Below are positions 24,370-37,559 of a stretch of DNA of 64,000 nucleotides, in pieces. Within the stretch, counting starts at the first letter, position 1. Each line of letters starts with the position of its first letter. The stretch lies in contig JADNRZ010000016.1 of NCBI GenBank assembly GCA_015501605.1, positions 62,001-126,000 of the forward strand, given 5' to 3'. The notes beneath the pieces are model-generated. The model was not told the origin of the DNA. It searched no databases and saw nothing but the letters and a program-made list of their open reading frames with translations. The position numbers and the translations under genes were made by a program. The stretch is from Panaeolus papilionaceus (lineage: Eukaryota; Basidiomycota; Agaricomycetes; Agaricales).

Positions 24370-25440
24370 CGATATAACCATCTCAGCACTAGGTCTCCTA
24401 GCGTCTCCCCCTCCTGCTCGCCTTGTCCCTCAACCTCAACCTCCTTACCCAACGCACAGGAAGACACCGAGCCCGAACAGGAAAAAAAAAACGGAGAGGG
24501 AGAGGGAAAAGACGAAGACCTCACAACAACCTCAAAAGCACCCCTCACAGCATCCACCCACTTCTCCCGGTTCTCAGCCGACCGAGACTGCAGGGATTGT
24601 TCAATGTGGATGACGTCGCCTCTTGCTCCCTACTCTCTTCAATTTCGGTGCTGCTTGTCGTGTCGGAGATTCGGGGATTGGTATTGTTGTAAATTCCAGT
24701 ATTCATCTGGTCAGATCCTCGGAGGTACGATGATTCGAATCGAAGCTCATCCCGTCCCCCCCTCGCTCCCCTCCAACATACCTCCCCCTCTCGACTCCAT
24801 TTATATAGCGCCCGACTATGTTCTTCGTAGCTGTGAGGATGCAGGGAGATGTGGCAGAGGTTGAGATTGAATATCGTCCCTCCTCGTCCCTTTTCTGTTT
24901 GCCTTGCTTTCGCTGCCTATTCCCTTGTCTCTAACATCGACTTCTTCTCGTCGGCTTGCGGTAGGGTGAGGAGAAAGGGATAATGAGATATGGGGGAAGA
25001 GGAGAAGAAAGGTGATGAAGAGGGATGAGTACAGGCGCTTGATAGATTGTGGACGTGGAGAGGTGTAAAATGCGATTGAATGAGGTGATGAACTTGTTCA
25101 TCATCATCGTGGAATATTAACCATGTATTCATTGATTGATTCGCACCAACATCACAATATACAACCAGTATAAAACGACGCACCTATTCCCGTTGAAATA
25201 AATACATCATCCCTAACACACGTCCTCTCTTTTCCTATGGAACTTGGGCGCACTTTGAAGGTGGACAACTGTGCGGCGGGGCGTATTGCCAGGCGTGGAT
25301 TTGTAGAAAGGTGGTGAAGAATGGCTCTTTGGGTTCAGAGGGGGGTTAGAATACTTAGATGATTTAAGATCTTGGTTCTGTTTGAATTGAAATAGAGAGG
25401 GGGGAAGGGAGAGAGAGAGAAAGAACGAGAAAATAGCGGA
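24370..25440 (-). pseudogene. Module C fragment after GTPase B
   Basis: Minus-strand copy with ENREKWVDAVRGAFEVV (about 24,540-24,590), Ser/Pro-rich SFPSPSPFFFSCSGSVSS, ALGKEVEVEGQGEQEGETL (about 24,405-24,460) and the 5' half. The region 24,830-25,380 is almost identical to 12,490-13,040. The open frame around the NWEKW-like block runs 66 codons. Product unrecognised. Confidence 0.45.
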
Positions 25441-25797
25441 GGCGAGGAAGAGGAAGGAGACCTAAAAATAGCTACATACGTCATTATGCGCCAGATCCGT
25501 CATCCAATAATTCCCCCTAACCCTCTATGCTTCACATAGATATAGAGATTAATCAATGGTTTGCGAGGTTCAACTACAAGATATATCATGATCATGGAGG
25601 GAGCCGGCATGACTGAGGCTTGCGATGAATGAGTGACTGTCGGTGATGGAATATGAGTGATGGCATCCGTGGCCTGTCTACTCCAGTTGGAATTGATCTC
25701 TTCTTCTTCCTTGACGTCCACCATCACCACACGAAAAGACGACTAATTTTATTTATTTCATGCTCTGGGCTTTTACTTAACCTGAAAAAGGGGTACT
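25441..25797. promoter_or_regulatory. Shared divergent 5' region before unit 4
   Basis: Same elements as 13,131-13,478, including ATCATGATCATGGAGGGAGC and the TTTTATTTATTTCATGCTCT stretch, nearly base for base. Confidence 0.4.
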
Positions 25798-28700
25798 ATG
25801 ATGGACTTGGACATAGATCTCGTTGGTACGCCTCTTCTCATCACGATTCTCAATGCTCACTCGTCGTTGTTTTCCTCCTTCTGCATAGATTGGAACACCA
25901 ACGCTCTCTCCGATCCTGCGTCAGAGGAATCCGACTCTGACTCTGACTCGGGTTCAGGCTCGGAATCAGGGAGTGACGAGTCTAAAGAATCCACGAGTGA
26001 GCAGGGAGGAGAGGTAGAAGTGAGAGCGCGTGGTGAGATTCAGGGTGGTTTTGAGTATGCATTCTAGTCTTTGCTCCCTCTTTTTTCTGTTCGTTTTCTG
26101 CCATTTCTGCTCAACCTCTCTTCTGTATGCCTCCTTTTTCTCCCATTACCTTTAATTTACCCTATCCATAAATTAAATGAAATAAAACAACCCCCACTAA
26201 CCTTTCTGCCTACAGCCGCTGCTTCCATCTTCCTCGCATCGATGTGTTGGACCACTCGGTACTGTTCTTCGAGATTACGGACGCATATTTCGAGAAGGAG
26301 TTTTATGAGGGTGATATATGAGCTTTTGGAGGGAGATGTGGCGGTGAGTATGAGGTTTTTTGGTTTCTTGTTTACCTTTCTCTTCCCTGTATCTTTTTCT
26401 GCTATCGTTACTTTCCTCTACCCGATCTTGTCTTTTATTGCTACGTCGCCCATTCCTCGTCAACGCTTTCTTTTTTCTCCTCCCTCTTCCTCTTTCGTTT
26501 CCTCATGTACTGAAGAAAGCTGAAACTGACACCCTCCCCTTTATGCTCGCTAGACAAGCTGCGTATACGTCCTCATGCAAACAGCAGTGTGCATGAGGAA
26601 TATAGGCGAGTTGAGGTATGCAGCGGAGGTTTATGAGCATGGTGAGTGGATGTATTAGTTTTTGGGTTTGGAACTTGGGGGGTTGCTTTCGTTCCAGCGG
26701 TGATTTTTTGAAAGGCTTTGCGCTACCTCCTCTCCTTTTTTCTTCTTGAATTGTGTTCCGTGCTGCGGGGATTGTAAACCCAACGTCATTTATCCCGCTT
26801 CCCTTCCCTTCCTTCCCTGCGTTATTTTACTATTTTTTCGCCTTCATCTCACTTCCCTCTGATTTGATTCAATCTCGTTTGAGGGTTTTTATGCTTTGCA
26901 CGCTTGGGATCTCTACGTTATATTTTCATTGGTTTGTTGGCGGTCTTTCTGTGGTTTGTGAGGTCGTTGCACTGTGTCGCTTTAACCATGGTTCCTGTCA
27001 CCTTGTCCGTTTGGTTTTTCATATACCGTATCTCGTTGTGATCACAGATGATGATATGGCTTCATCGGTTTGAAACCATCTATCACCAGCTAATTCCTCT
27101 TCCTCTCTTCTCCATGGCGGAACCGTTCTTTTTTCATTGCTCACGTCCCCAATTCACGCTAACGATGTCTAAAACACAGTATGCCTCGCCGACCCTACCA
27201 ACAACAATGCGTAAATAAATTGGCGGAGATGAGATGTTAGACGAGACGAGGAAGGCGTTGAATTGGTGTATAAAGGTGTGTTCTCCTCATATTTCTTCTT
27301 TCTCTCTTGCCTTGTTTATCTTACTCGTGCCTTGAGGCATCCATTCCCGCAAAAAGCGCAAAACGAGCTCCAGTCCTACCGGCCATCCGCTCAACCACCG
27401 AAGACCCAACCACTACTTCCCTCTTCCCCGAAGATAAATCCCTGAATGTGTCTAAAGCCAAACCAAAGGCAGGTGTGAAACCGAGGTCGACACCGGCGCA
27501 GTTGAGGGCATTGGAGGCAGAGAAGGAGATGCAGGAAGAGGAGGAGGCGCTGTTAGGTTGGGAGGGGATGATGAGGGAGGTAGATTATGATTAGAGAGAC
27601 AAGGGATCTGTTTTTGACGAGTCAGGTGAGTGGTCTTTTCAGCTCTTTTTCTTCTTAAAAAGCATCGCTGACGAACTTGTGGTGTATACGATTAGTCTGA
27701 TCCCTGAGCTGGCATGTTCCTCCGTAGCAGGATGACACATGGAGACGGAAGCCGATGAGGGTAGCATGGTGGATGGGTTGCAGCTTGATATGGTGGGTTG
27801 CGTTTCCTTCTGTCTTTCTTTCTCTCCCCCTCCCACTCTTCCTTTTATTTTTATAAAAGTATAAAATAGCATATACTAACGCAAATACCATCTACACAGA
27901 ACAAGACTCCCTCGCCCGACAAAATATCAAATCAGTGGGTCTTACCGTGTGTAGAGGTGTTTCGTTGGATGATTGGTTGAGGCTGTTTGTTTATGCAGGT
28001 ACGTTGGTAGCTTTTCACTTTATTTTTCGCTTTATTTCACAATCGTATACCACATGCTAAAACACCCTTTCACAGTACTGCTTCATCCGGACGAAACGAG
28101 GCCAATACGATGTTGCTGAAGAAATTCCGCGCCATGTCATTCTTTCAGACGCACACCAACCACAAGACCAGCAAAGTGCAATTCGTATCACGTTGATCAG
28201 CACGACCAACCCTTCTCTTTCTCCTCTTTCCTCTCTCACCCACACAACCCACAGCACGCAGCGTCCTCGCCGAGCAACCTGACGTCGTCGTGGAACAAGC
28301 CCGCAAACTCGTCACAAGGGCAGCAATTCAACAATGAGCCTCTCAGGATTCTTCTCGCAACCGTCGCGAGCGGGCCTAGCTCATGGATAGCTTTGTTATG
28401 TCGACACCGCAGAAGCACTTGTTTAGAGAATTGAAGCTTTCGGATACAGCTGTGAAGAATCCTGGAATACTGAGGTGAATGGGTTGAGTAGGCAGTATGC
28501 GGCCACTGCAACTACGTTGAGTGTGGTGGGGAAAAAGAGGGATGACGATGACGAGGAGGATGAGACGCCTGCGCCAACGCCGTTTGGGGGTGGGGGCGAG
28601 TGCGACGGCGAATGTGGAGGGGGCACAGCCTGACATCGTTGTGATATATGGGCAGATTTGCGTCGCTGAGAAGAGTTCTAAAGTCCAACTTGTGAGTTTT

Positions 28701-29220
28701 TCTTGCGTTTAAATCGTTCGTTGTCCTCCATCTCTAAATCCAACCCTGTTTATATTTCAGTCAACCTCCTCCACGTCTATGACCACCACCCCAACAACCC
28801 GATGATCTGCCTCTGTATTGCAATCGCCTCAATAGGGCGGGCTATACCGCGCCAGTTCAACAAGAGGCAGCACCTCATTGTGCAAGCAATCCTCACAAAG
28901 TACCACAAGCTGCAGGGAATGACGACGGCGGGGGATGGGAGGTGGAGTATAATTTTGGGAGAATGTTTCATCAGCTTGCGTTGTATTCGCATGAGGTGAA
29001 GCATTATGAAAAGGTGTTGGAGTTGGGTGAACAGGCGGGGGTGAGTGTCTTCATTTATTCATTTACTCGTTTTCCTCTTGGCATTTTGAATCGTTAACTG
29101 ATGACAACGTTCTTAGGACGACCTTTTGGCAAGAAAAGCGGCTTTAATTTCCTGTATTTTCGTATTCACAGGGCTCTACGGCAGGCCGATGCCTCGTATA
29201 GGAAGCTGTTATATTTGTTA
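25798..29220 (+). pseudogene. TFIIIC tau131/Sfc4-like pseudogene, unit 4
   Basis: This copy has an intact beginning: MMDLDIDLV, intron, then WNTNALSDPASEESDSDSDS and on to GGEVEVRARGEIQGGFE (to about 26,054), an acidic tail typical of the family. The VLDHSVLFFEITDAYFE exon (26,240) is frameshifted at its end. Later pieces include ADPTNNNA (27,192, damaged), an AEKEMQEEEEALL linker (27,515), YCFIRTKRGQYDVAEEI (28,075), AEQPDVVVEQARKL (28,270), YGQICVAEKS (28,650), HPNNPMICLCIAIASIGRA (28,787) and VEYNFGRMFHQL-like residues (28,940). The last exon reads ARKAALISCIFVFTG (29,124) and then RKLLYL without the normal stop. Several 1-nt shifts make it non-functional. Confidence 0.87.
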
Positions 29221-29635
29221 TCACCGTCGCTCTTTTGGGTCTGCATATTGTTATTGCTTTTCATTTCGCTGCCCCTTTCCCGTACACGTTCATTATCATC
29301 AGCCTCCCATAATAAATTGAACTCTTGACATATCCTCGAAATCAACGATGTCATAACTCTGTTATCTTCAAAATCACGGTTTACATATAAATCTATACAA
29401 GTGGCAAGTGCAGGAGTACATGGTTAAACCAGAAGCTAGATGTTCAAAGTTGGGTCAGCAACATTGTTGTACGATCCCATCATCAAATGCAAAACTCAAA
29501 ATCAACACCTAAATGAAGCCCTTGTACAGTTCCCTCAGTGGTATACCACTAATTTCCTGTGGATGTCTTTCGCCCTCATAACCCTCCTCCGCCCCCAACG
29601 CGGTCTCATAGGACGGAGCGAAAGAGGTGGAAGAC
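29221..29635. other. Spacer with GTPase deletion scar, after unit 4
   Basis: The first half is the TFIIIC 3' flank. Around 29,440-29,510 it passes into the AAAATCAACACC sequence that elsewhere lies upstream of the GTPase. The GTPase module is therefore missing, and its two flanks are joined. The same scar follows unit 6 (about 42,470-42,535). Confidence 0.55.
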
Positions 29636-30605
29636 AGAGGAAGACCCCCCAACAACCTCAAAAGCGCCCCTCACAGCATCCACCCACCTCTCCCAGTTCT
29701 CAACGGACCGAGAGCGCGGGGACTGTTAGATGTGGATGAAATCGCCTCTCGCACGTCTATTCGCCATTGTATCCATTTCCTCGGGTTCTCTTGTACTGGA
29801 CTCGTCCACTACGTCGCTTCCCCTGTCCCAAAGCTCAGGATTAGACCGCGGAACGTCTTTGCCTGTGTCACGACCAGACTGAAGCGCATCCCCTCCCGCC
29901 CTCGCTTTCCTCCAACACACCTCCCCCTCTCGAATCCATTTATGTAGCGCCCGACTACGTTCTTCGTATCCGTGAAGATGCAGGGGGATGTGGCGGGGGT
30001 TGAGATTGTATATCTCCGTTGTTTTTCATTTTTGTCTCGCTCCCAATTCCCCTCGTCGATTTTGTTCTCGACGTCGTTTTAGTTTGTGTTTTATCGGCTT
30101 GCGGTGGGTTGAGGAGACGGGGATGAGGATAGACGAGGGAAAGAGACGGGGGACGAGGAGGAGAAGGTGGTGAGGGGGGATGAGTACAGGTGCTTGATAG
30201 CCCCGGGATACGGGGAGGTATAACATACGATCGAGGTTCGTGAAGAGCCTGTACTCTACGTCAATTTAGTCAACCATTTTCTCGATACCCTCCATATCCG
30301 GGGTAAAAATGTACATGAAAAAATAAATGCACTTAATTCCGTATATATAAACACACGTCCTCTCCCTTCCCGTCGAACTGTATAAGCGCGCACTTTGAGG
30401 CCGGACATCCGCGCGGCTGGGCGTATTGCCAGGTGTGGATTTGGAGAGAGGTGGTGAAGGAAGATTTTTTCTGTGTCAATTAGATTAGATAATATTCCGT
30501 TTTATGCGATGGAGAGATTTAGAGAGAGATAAGAGAAGGGGGGAGACGGAGACGATGAAGGGAAAAGGGAGGGAAGGGAAGCTAAAAATAGCCACATACG
30601 TCATT
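29636..30605 (-). pseudogene. Module C fragment after unit 4
   Basis: Readable on the minus strand: YNLNPRHIPLHLHGYEERSR (about 29,950-30,010), WIREGE, then MCWRKARAGGDALQSGRD (29,865-29,920), a charged stretch, ARGDFIHI followed by a stop, and SVENWERWVDAVRGAFEVVG (about 29,645-29,705). From about 29,800 to 30,605 it is essentially identical to 42,820-43,625. Function unknown. Confidence 0.45.
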
Positions 30606-31200
30606 ATGTGCCGGATCCGTCGTCCAATGTTCCCTCCCCCCTCAAACAAACCCGCTCTCCACTAAACACACTGTCCTCGCCTGTCCATCTATATTCAAAC
30701 ACCGTGCCCCCGTGCTCGGGAACAGGGCAACTGCCTGTTCCACGGTGCCGAGATCGCAGCGTGGGTGAAGGGCGCCTACGTGGATGTCCCGTACCGGGGA
30801 GGGGGGAGCGGAGGGGGTTATGAGGGTGCCCCAGGATTTGGAGAAGATGTGCTTAAGGAGAGGAATGAGAAGAGGGGATGGAGGAAGGAGGCGAGAAGAG
30901 CTGAAAAAGTATATAACAGAGGCATCGGTGGTTGTGGGGGTAGGATATGGGGAGCTACCGGTAGGCATTCACGGAGTGTCGAGAGGTGGGAGGCGTGGAG
31001 GAGCACCATTGAGGGATCGGGATATTGTACTGTATGTTTTGATAGGAAGAATTGTGGTGTTGACAACGTTGGACGTGTGTAAGCGTGTTGGTAGACGCGA
31101 TGGTGATTGAGCTTGATTGGAACGCGAAGCGGAAGGGTCTTAAGGTCGACCAGAGTGGATTGAATGGATAGGGGGAATGAATGAAATCGGGTTATCACCA
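30606..31200 (+). pseudogene. Unrecognised gene fragment ahead of unit 5
   Basis: Found only before units 5 and 7. Conserved between the two copies: MRVPQDLEK (30,817), a Lys/Arg-rich helix GRRREELKKYITEA, VVVGVGYGELPVGIHG (30,930), GGRRGGAPLRDRDIVLYVLI (30,984), RIVVLTTLDV and, after a frame change, VDAMVIELDWNAKRKGLKV (31,089). The hydrophobic strand pattern and near-identical spacing suggest a real protein segment. No family is recognised. Stops and shifts separate the blocks, so this copy is probably not translated whole. Confidence 0.35.
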
Positions 31201-31572
31201 CTGCCCAATCCAACTCCAGAAATAACGAATATACCTTATAATAATTCAACTAAACACCCCTGGGCTTCATATAGAAATAAATATAGAAACAAAGGCCACA
31301 GTCAACACAGCTCAACTGCGACATATGATTACGATCATGGTCGGAGCATAGACATGACTATGGCTTGTGATGAATGAGTCTGTCACCTTCACCATTAACG
31401 TTATATAAAGAGCGGAATGTGCCTCGCCGACGGCACGGAATGCCTGTCTAATCCTGATTTGGTCTTAAGCTCACGCTTGCCTTCTTCAACGACCACTACG
31501 ACCATCACCGCGACGACTACTTCAACTTATTTATTTCATGCTCTAACGAAATCTTGAGCTATAACTGTTAAA
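31201..31572. promoter_or_regulatory. 5' region of unit 5
   Basis: Divergent relative of the leader before unit 7 (44,320-44,638). Both contain TTATTTATTTCATGCTCTAA before the ATG and GATTACGATCATGGTCGGAG-like sequence. No gene supported. Confidence 0.35.
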
Positions 31573-34500
31573 ATGAGTGGTATAATGGATCTAGATGACT
31601 ATTTTGTTGGTATGCTTTCTCCTCATCACGGTTTTCAATCCCTCACTCATCGTTTGTTTTTCTACGTCTACATAGATTGGAACCTCAACTCGCTCTCTGA
31701 TCCTACGTCAGAAGAATCAGGAAGCGATGAGTCTGAGGAAACGACGAGTGAGGAGGGAGGAGAGGTGGAGGTGAGAGCGAGGGATGAGATGGAGGGTGGT
31801 TTTGAGTATGTCTATTTTCTTTTTCTTTTTGCTCTTTCTCTTTTCTTTTCTCTCTCTACGGTTTCTCTTTCATATACCCCTTTTTTATCCCGTCACCTTT
31901 AAATTTAACCCATCGTCACATGAAATAAATTAAACTCACTAACCCCCCAGCCCACAGCCGCCTCGTCAAAAACATCTGCCAACGCGATACGTTCAACGCT
32001 TCCTCCTTGGATAGTTACATGAACAGGTATCCTGGGGGGCTCCCTTCCACCACCTCTGGTCCTTCCACCGCTTGTACCTCCACCTCTGGCCCTCCTCTAC
32101 TGCTGAATAACCTGGACATCAACCCCCTACCCCTCTTCCTCGCAGATCTGTACAATGTCCTCGCCCAACACCAGCGAGCAATTGATACTATTAAAGGGGG
32201 ACGCCGTGGGCGTAGGGCAGAAGTGGGGAGAGGGTATGGGATAAAAGAGGGTGGGGAAGGAGGGCAAACGGAGAAGTGACGCCGGGCCAACACTCCCTTG
32301 ATTGTAATGCGCGACATTGGTTGGCAGTTGCGAGGATTAAGGTGGGAGATAAGGAAGACGGGAAGGTCGGTATCTATCTCTATGCATTGTCCTTTTAATT
32401 TACTTAAATATCGAGCAGTATCACGCCTCGATCATCCGCGCGTCGGATGTGCTTGACTACTCAGTGCTGTTCCTCAAGACCGCGGATGCGTATTCGAGAA
32501 GGAAATGTAAAAGGATACGAGGGAGGTATGGCGGTGAGTAGGAGATTTTTTGGTTTCTTGTTTATCCCTCTCTTCCCTCTATCTGTTTTTCTGCTATCGT
32601 TGTTTTTCTCTACCCAATTATTTGTCTTTTATCGCTATGTCGCCCATTCCTTGTGGACACTTTCCTTTTCCCTCCTCTCTCTTCCTCTCTTCATGTCCTC
32701 ATTTATTGAAGGAAGCCGAAACTGACACCCTCCCGTCTATCTAGACAAGCAGCGTATATGACCTCCTCCAAACGGCTCCGTGTATGAAGAATATAGGCCA
32801 GTTGAGGGATGTAGCGGATGTAATGAGCGTGGTGAGTCTTTCAGCGTTGGGTCTTGTCTGAAGTTTTTGTACGGTTTTGATTTTCGTTGTAGTCTCCATT
32901 ACGGTCTTTAGACCTTGGAGCACCGTTGATTTTGTCGTTTTAGTGGCGCTACTTCTGTTGCGTCTGGCTTTGGACGACCTAGCTCTCTGTCCCTCTTTTT
33001 TTCGTCTCTTTTTTCTCGAGTTGTATTTCGCGACGCATAGATGGACGGTTTTTGGCAACATTTTAAGCCCCGTTGTATTTGCTTTGCAAAAACACTGATG
33101 TGTCGGTGCAATCTTGTGCTTAGCGAGTTTCAGCCTTGTGAGCTCCTTGTCTACTTCACGCATATCGTACTCTGCTGGCATCTTTTGTGGATGACAGCTT
33201 TGCGGGGCTTTTGTCTTCTTGGTTTTGATTTGGGTCGATGTCGGGTGCTTATTACTATTTTTATTGGTGTGCCCTCATATTTCTGGTTTACTCGTTTTCT
33301 CTCCTACCTTTTTTTGCTTCTGTGCATGACTACATTATCTACTCGAGATTTCGCATTTCCTGAGTTTGGCCCGCTTCTTTTTTATATATCTGAATTTTTC
33401 GCGGTTTTCGCGGTTTACTTTACGCGTTGGATTTTCTGGGCTTAGATTGTCGCCTTCATTTGGTGATCTTAGTTCTCGGATTTGCGTTCTTGTGAACCAT
33501 TTCACTCTCCTCCTTCCCTTCTCTCTCCCTTTCTTTCATCGTCAATTCACGCCGCTAATCGCACCTAATACACAGTATGCCTCGCAGACTCGACCAACAA
33601 CCACACCGAAATGAAGCTGGCGAAGATACATGAGATATTAGGCGAGACGAAGATGGCATTGGGGTTGGTGTATCAAGGTATGTTGTCCTCCTCGTTCTTT
33701 CTCTCTTTCCTTGTTTATCTTACTCATGCGCTTCACAGTCATCGATTCCCGAAAAAGCGCAAGATTAGCCCCACCAGTCCCTCTGGCACGCCCACCCCCT
33801 GAACTACCGAAGACCCCACCACCTCCTTGTTCGCCAAAGACAAATCCCTCAACGCGTCTAAACCCAAAGCGGAGGGAGGGGTGATAAAACCGAGGTTGAA
33901 GCCGGCGCATTTGAGGGCGTTGGAGGCGGAGAAGGAGAGGGAGGAGGTGAAGGGGTGGAGGAGGTGGTGTGAGGTTTGGGAGGGGATGTTGAGAGAGGTG
34001 GATGGGGTTGGGGACGTAGGTGATGAAGGCGGAGGGGGAGGGGCAACAGAGAAGAGTAATGAGCGGGTGGATGATGGAAGCTGATATGTTTAGAGAGTCG
34101 CAGAATCTGATTTTGACGAGTCGGGTGAGTTGTCTTTTCAGATCTTTCCCTTTTCAAAATAACGTCGCTCATAACTAGCTGACAGATACGAATAGCAGCA
34201 CGCTCCCCCGAGACGGAGCCTGATGGGAATCGGATGGCACATCGGTTACAATTTGATGTTGGTATTTTTCTTTTTCTTTTTTGCCTCCTTTGCATCATCT
34301 ACTCGTCTTCGTGCCTCTCCAACCTCGTTGCTCCTCTCCCCTTGCCCCTACTTTACACCAAAAAAATTACATGCTAACCAAAATACGCACCTATACAGAA
34401 TAAGACACCCTCGCCCAACGAAATACCAAGTCGGCGGGGATTGAGGCTGTTTATGCAGGTACGTTGATGGATTTTTATTTTATTTTTCGCTTTATTTTCC

Positions 34501-35393
34501 AGTCTCATACCCATACTAACACACTGTTTCATAGTACTGCTTCATTGCGATGAAGCAAGGCCAATACAATGTCGCCGAAGAAATTCTGCGGTACATCATT
34601 GTATCAAACGCATACCAACCACAAAACCGGCGAAGTGCAATTCGTATTGCGTTGATCAGTACGTTTATTCCCTCTTTTATCTTCTTCCCTCTCGCTCACG
34701 CAACCCACAGCATGCAGCATCCTCGCCGAGCGACCCGACGTCGTCGTGGAACAAGCCCGCAAACTCATCACGCAACAACGAGATTCTCAGGATTTTTCTC
34801 GCATCCCCCGCGAGCGGGCTCAAGCTCACAGACGGCTTTATCACGTTGACATGGCAGAAGTATTTGTTTAGCGAGATGAAGCTCTCGGATCCAGTTGTGA
34901 AGAATCCGGGGATTTTGAGGTGAACTGGGCTGAATAGGCGATATGCGGCAACTGCGACTACGTCTGGTGTGGCAGGGAAGAAGAAGACTGAGGAGGGGGA
35001 GGGGGGAGGGGAGGAGGATGATGGGTTGCCTGCGTCAATGACGGGAGGGGGCGACGGCAGGTGTGGATGGTGGACATAGGATTCTGACGAGAGAAAATCC
35101 TATCACCGTTGCGATATATGGGCAGATATGTGTCGCTGAGAAGAGTTATCAAAGTGCCATTTGTGAGTTTTTCTTGTGTTTAAATTCCTCATCATCCTTC
35201 ATCTCTGATGCAACCTGATTTATAATTCAGTCTATCTCCTCCACGCCTACGACTACTACTCCAAATCCCATGATTTGCCTCTGTCTCGCTATCGCCTCAA
35301 TAGGGCGGGCCATACAGTACCAATCCTACAACTGACACCACCTCGTAGTGCAGGTGATGGCATTCCTGACAAAATACCGCAAACTGTGGGGTT
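31573..35393 (+). pseudogene. TFIIIC tau131/Sfc4-like pseudogene, unit 5
   Basis: Starts MSGIMDLDDYFV, then WNLNSLSDPTSEES and an open acidic exon to GGFE (31,797). This unit keeps family segments missing from units 1-4, 6 and 8: DRLVKNICQRDTFN (31,958), DLYNVLAQHQRAIDTIKGG (32,148) and LDCNARHWLAVARIKVGD (32,302). It continues with ASDVLDYSVLFLKTADAYS (32,440), VYDLLQTAPCMKNIGQLRD (32,755) and, after a long intron, DSTNNHTEMKLAKIHEILGE (33,588). An intact linker exon (LRALEAEKE...GWRRWCEVWEGML) runs to 34,084. YCFIAMKQGQYNVAEEILRY (34,534) is open. An indel at about 34,770 disrupts the LITQ...NNEPL region. Homology ends at KLWG (about 35,393), where module F takes over, removing the C terminus. 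Confidence 0.88.
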
Positions 35394-35636
35394 CGCCAGC
35401 CTTGGTCATTCCTGCTTGGACGTGGATACCCCTGGCTTGCTGATGACGAGGATTCGACTTAGGACCCTGGAATCACTCTCAGCCTTCAGGAGCGGGGACC
35501 TCGGGCACGCGTCCCACACGTCTTGCATTAGCCCGGGCGTAAAGCGCCCTTCACTAGACTCAATTACCAGACGCCTTGGAAAGTGTCGATTCGGCGCAAG
35601 TGATAGATTTATGGTTGAAGGAATGGATTCATAATT
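35394..35636 (+). pseudogene. Module F fragment, unrecognised 3' gene piece
   Basis: Replaces the TFIIIC C terminus at the same base as in unit 7. Conserved residues: LLMTRIRLRTLESLSAF, GDLGHASHTSCISPGVK, PSLDSI and a C-terminal WIHNFAYDLFHKPSVRQ-stop in another frame. Copies lie at 48,640 and 55,318. The family is not recognised. The Trp/Asp-rich C-terminal end ending in a stop suggests the 3' end of a gene whose body is not in this window. Confidence 0.4.
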
Positions 35637-35872
35637 TTGCATATGATCTTTTTCACAAACCCAGCGTTCGGCAATAATAAAATTGCAAATGGCTCCCAGA
35701 ATACATTGACCTCCAACATGTACTCAAAACTGACAATGTCATGAATATGTTATCTTTGTAATGAATAGATACAAGTGCATTAAATGATTAATGTATTAAT
35801 CTTGAACTTCAAACTTGAATCAATGACATCGCTGAAGTGCCTGATAAAGAGAGGCTTACTGCCAATGGTGAC

Positions 35873-37287
35873 TCACTCAGAAGCTCTGTGCTTCGAGAGC
35901 TTGCTTCCCCACCCTTTCACTCTGTTGGTTGCCCTCGTAAATATTCCACCCTTTGGTGATTTGGAATCTGGTGTCAAGGTGACCAGTTCTGACCCAGCTG
36001 GGGTGACCACCCCAGGTGCCAATGCAAGTGGTTCTTGGGTTGATGTGGTAGATCCTGGGGTCAGAAGAGGGCCAGGCATTGGGGAAGTGGAATTTTCGGC
36101 TGATGGTACAGGTTCCAGGGTGACAAGGTGATCAGGTGGTGTTCCGAGCTCATGCAGCTCTTCCTCAAACTTGGTAAATAGCATCTGCACCTCCTTGAGT
36201 TGCACAATCAGAATGGCTTCGAGTTTTTCATCTGATTGCTCTATTGCCATATGCAGCTCAGACTGAATGTTGGCTTGCTGCATTTGAAGGTCATGAATCC
36301 GTGTTTGGAGGTCATTGTAGATGTGTGAGGCGAATGGTGTACATTGAAGGGGAAGATGAATTAAGTCCTGGATTGTGAAATCAACTGCACTGTGTCGATT
36401 GTGAGCATCATCTAAAATAGTAAGAGCTGACTCCTGAGTGTTGTGAAACTTGACAATCTCAGCTCCTTGGGCAATGTAATCCTAATGAGCATCATGGATG
36501 TATAGTAAGGTTGAGACTCTGAGAATGTCCTGAGAGCAACATACCTTCCAAATGTCCTTACGAAGCTGGCTGAAGTTTCCTTCTGCGCGTCTCCTTGTGT
36601 TTTCATTCCAAATTGAGTCCCACATTGTGGAAATGACAGTGATGTTCCCTGCTGCCTTGGGCCCTGTCAATGCCTCGAAAGTCTGCAGGACCTGTCTTTG
36701 GCTTCCGGGAAAACGAGGGTTATTGATAGGTGTGTGATAAAGAATGCGGAACCCATCTAGATGTCTAGTACTGAAGTCAGCAAGTGCCTCTAAAATGAGA
36801 CAAATGGAAATTACTTTGTTTGAATCATATCTTTTAACATGGAAACTATGCCCATTGCTGATATCTTGCTATCAGCGAAGCCAGGCACATCCACCAAGTA
36901 AATGGGATACCCCGATAGCATGACTGCATTTATAATTCGATATATTGATACACATTGTGTGAACCCCTCCAGCTTGTTGCTGGAGAGACCGAGTGAGGGG
37001 TCCGATGCGACTGCTTCTATGAACTACCAGAGGAGAGATAGAGGTTGACCGAAAATAGTGATAGCGATACAACTTGAACTCACACTACTCTTCCCTGACC
37101 CAGTCGGACCAAGTAGCCTATGTGTACAGATATAAGTCGCAATCTCGCCATACATAGGATTAATGCGCATTTACACAAACACAAAAAAATACAGGTCTGT
37201 CCTGAAATTAGATACCCTTTCTACTGATACAGCTCCAAGAACCTGGATGTACTGGAGCTTGGTTGCAAAATCCGGGATCGTGGACAT
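35873..37287 (-). pseudogene. Fungal P-loop GTPase, copy C
   Basis: Start MSTIPDFATKLQYIQVLGAV at 37,287, with TGA at 35,873-35,875. Exon 1 continues SNFRTDLYFFVFV, leading into LLGPTGSGKSS near 37,082-37,115. The G3 block is IYLVDVPGFADSKISAMGI (about 36,855-36,910); the region just before it carries a conserved FTQCVSIYRIINAVML. NITVISTMWDSIWNENTRRR follows (about 36,590-36,650). The last exon is fully open (35,873-36,283): MQQANIQSELHMAIEQSDEK, FTKFEEELHELGTPPD, then a Pro/Thr/Ser tail of about 65 residues and RVKGWGSKLSKH. Copies C and D carry this longer tail; A and B have a short one. The shared TAA after MIQTK is present. Confidence 0.75.
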
Positions 37288-37559
37288 CGGAATGCAGCAG
37301 AGGGTGGTAGATACAAAGGGAGTGCTGGTGAGTTGAAGTCGAGATGGATGGATGAGTGAGAAAAGCACAGCACACCGGACTCGGATACGGCTGCTTTTGT
37401 CTGACGTGCATGCAGCATGAGTAGGCCTCATGCTCATTGGGCGATGATATGAAGAAAATTTAATTTTAAATCTATTAATAACACCCATACGCCATCGCGA
37501 AATACAAAAACCCAAAATCAACGCCGAGGTCTCCGTTCAAGTTCAAGTAGCCCCTCGAT
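37288..37559. other. Spacer between GTPase C and module C
   Basis: 5' flank of the GTPase, equivalent to 11,788-12,059; no separate gene. Confidence 0.4.
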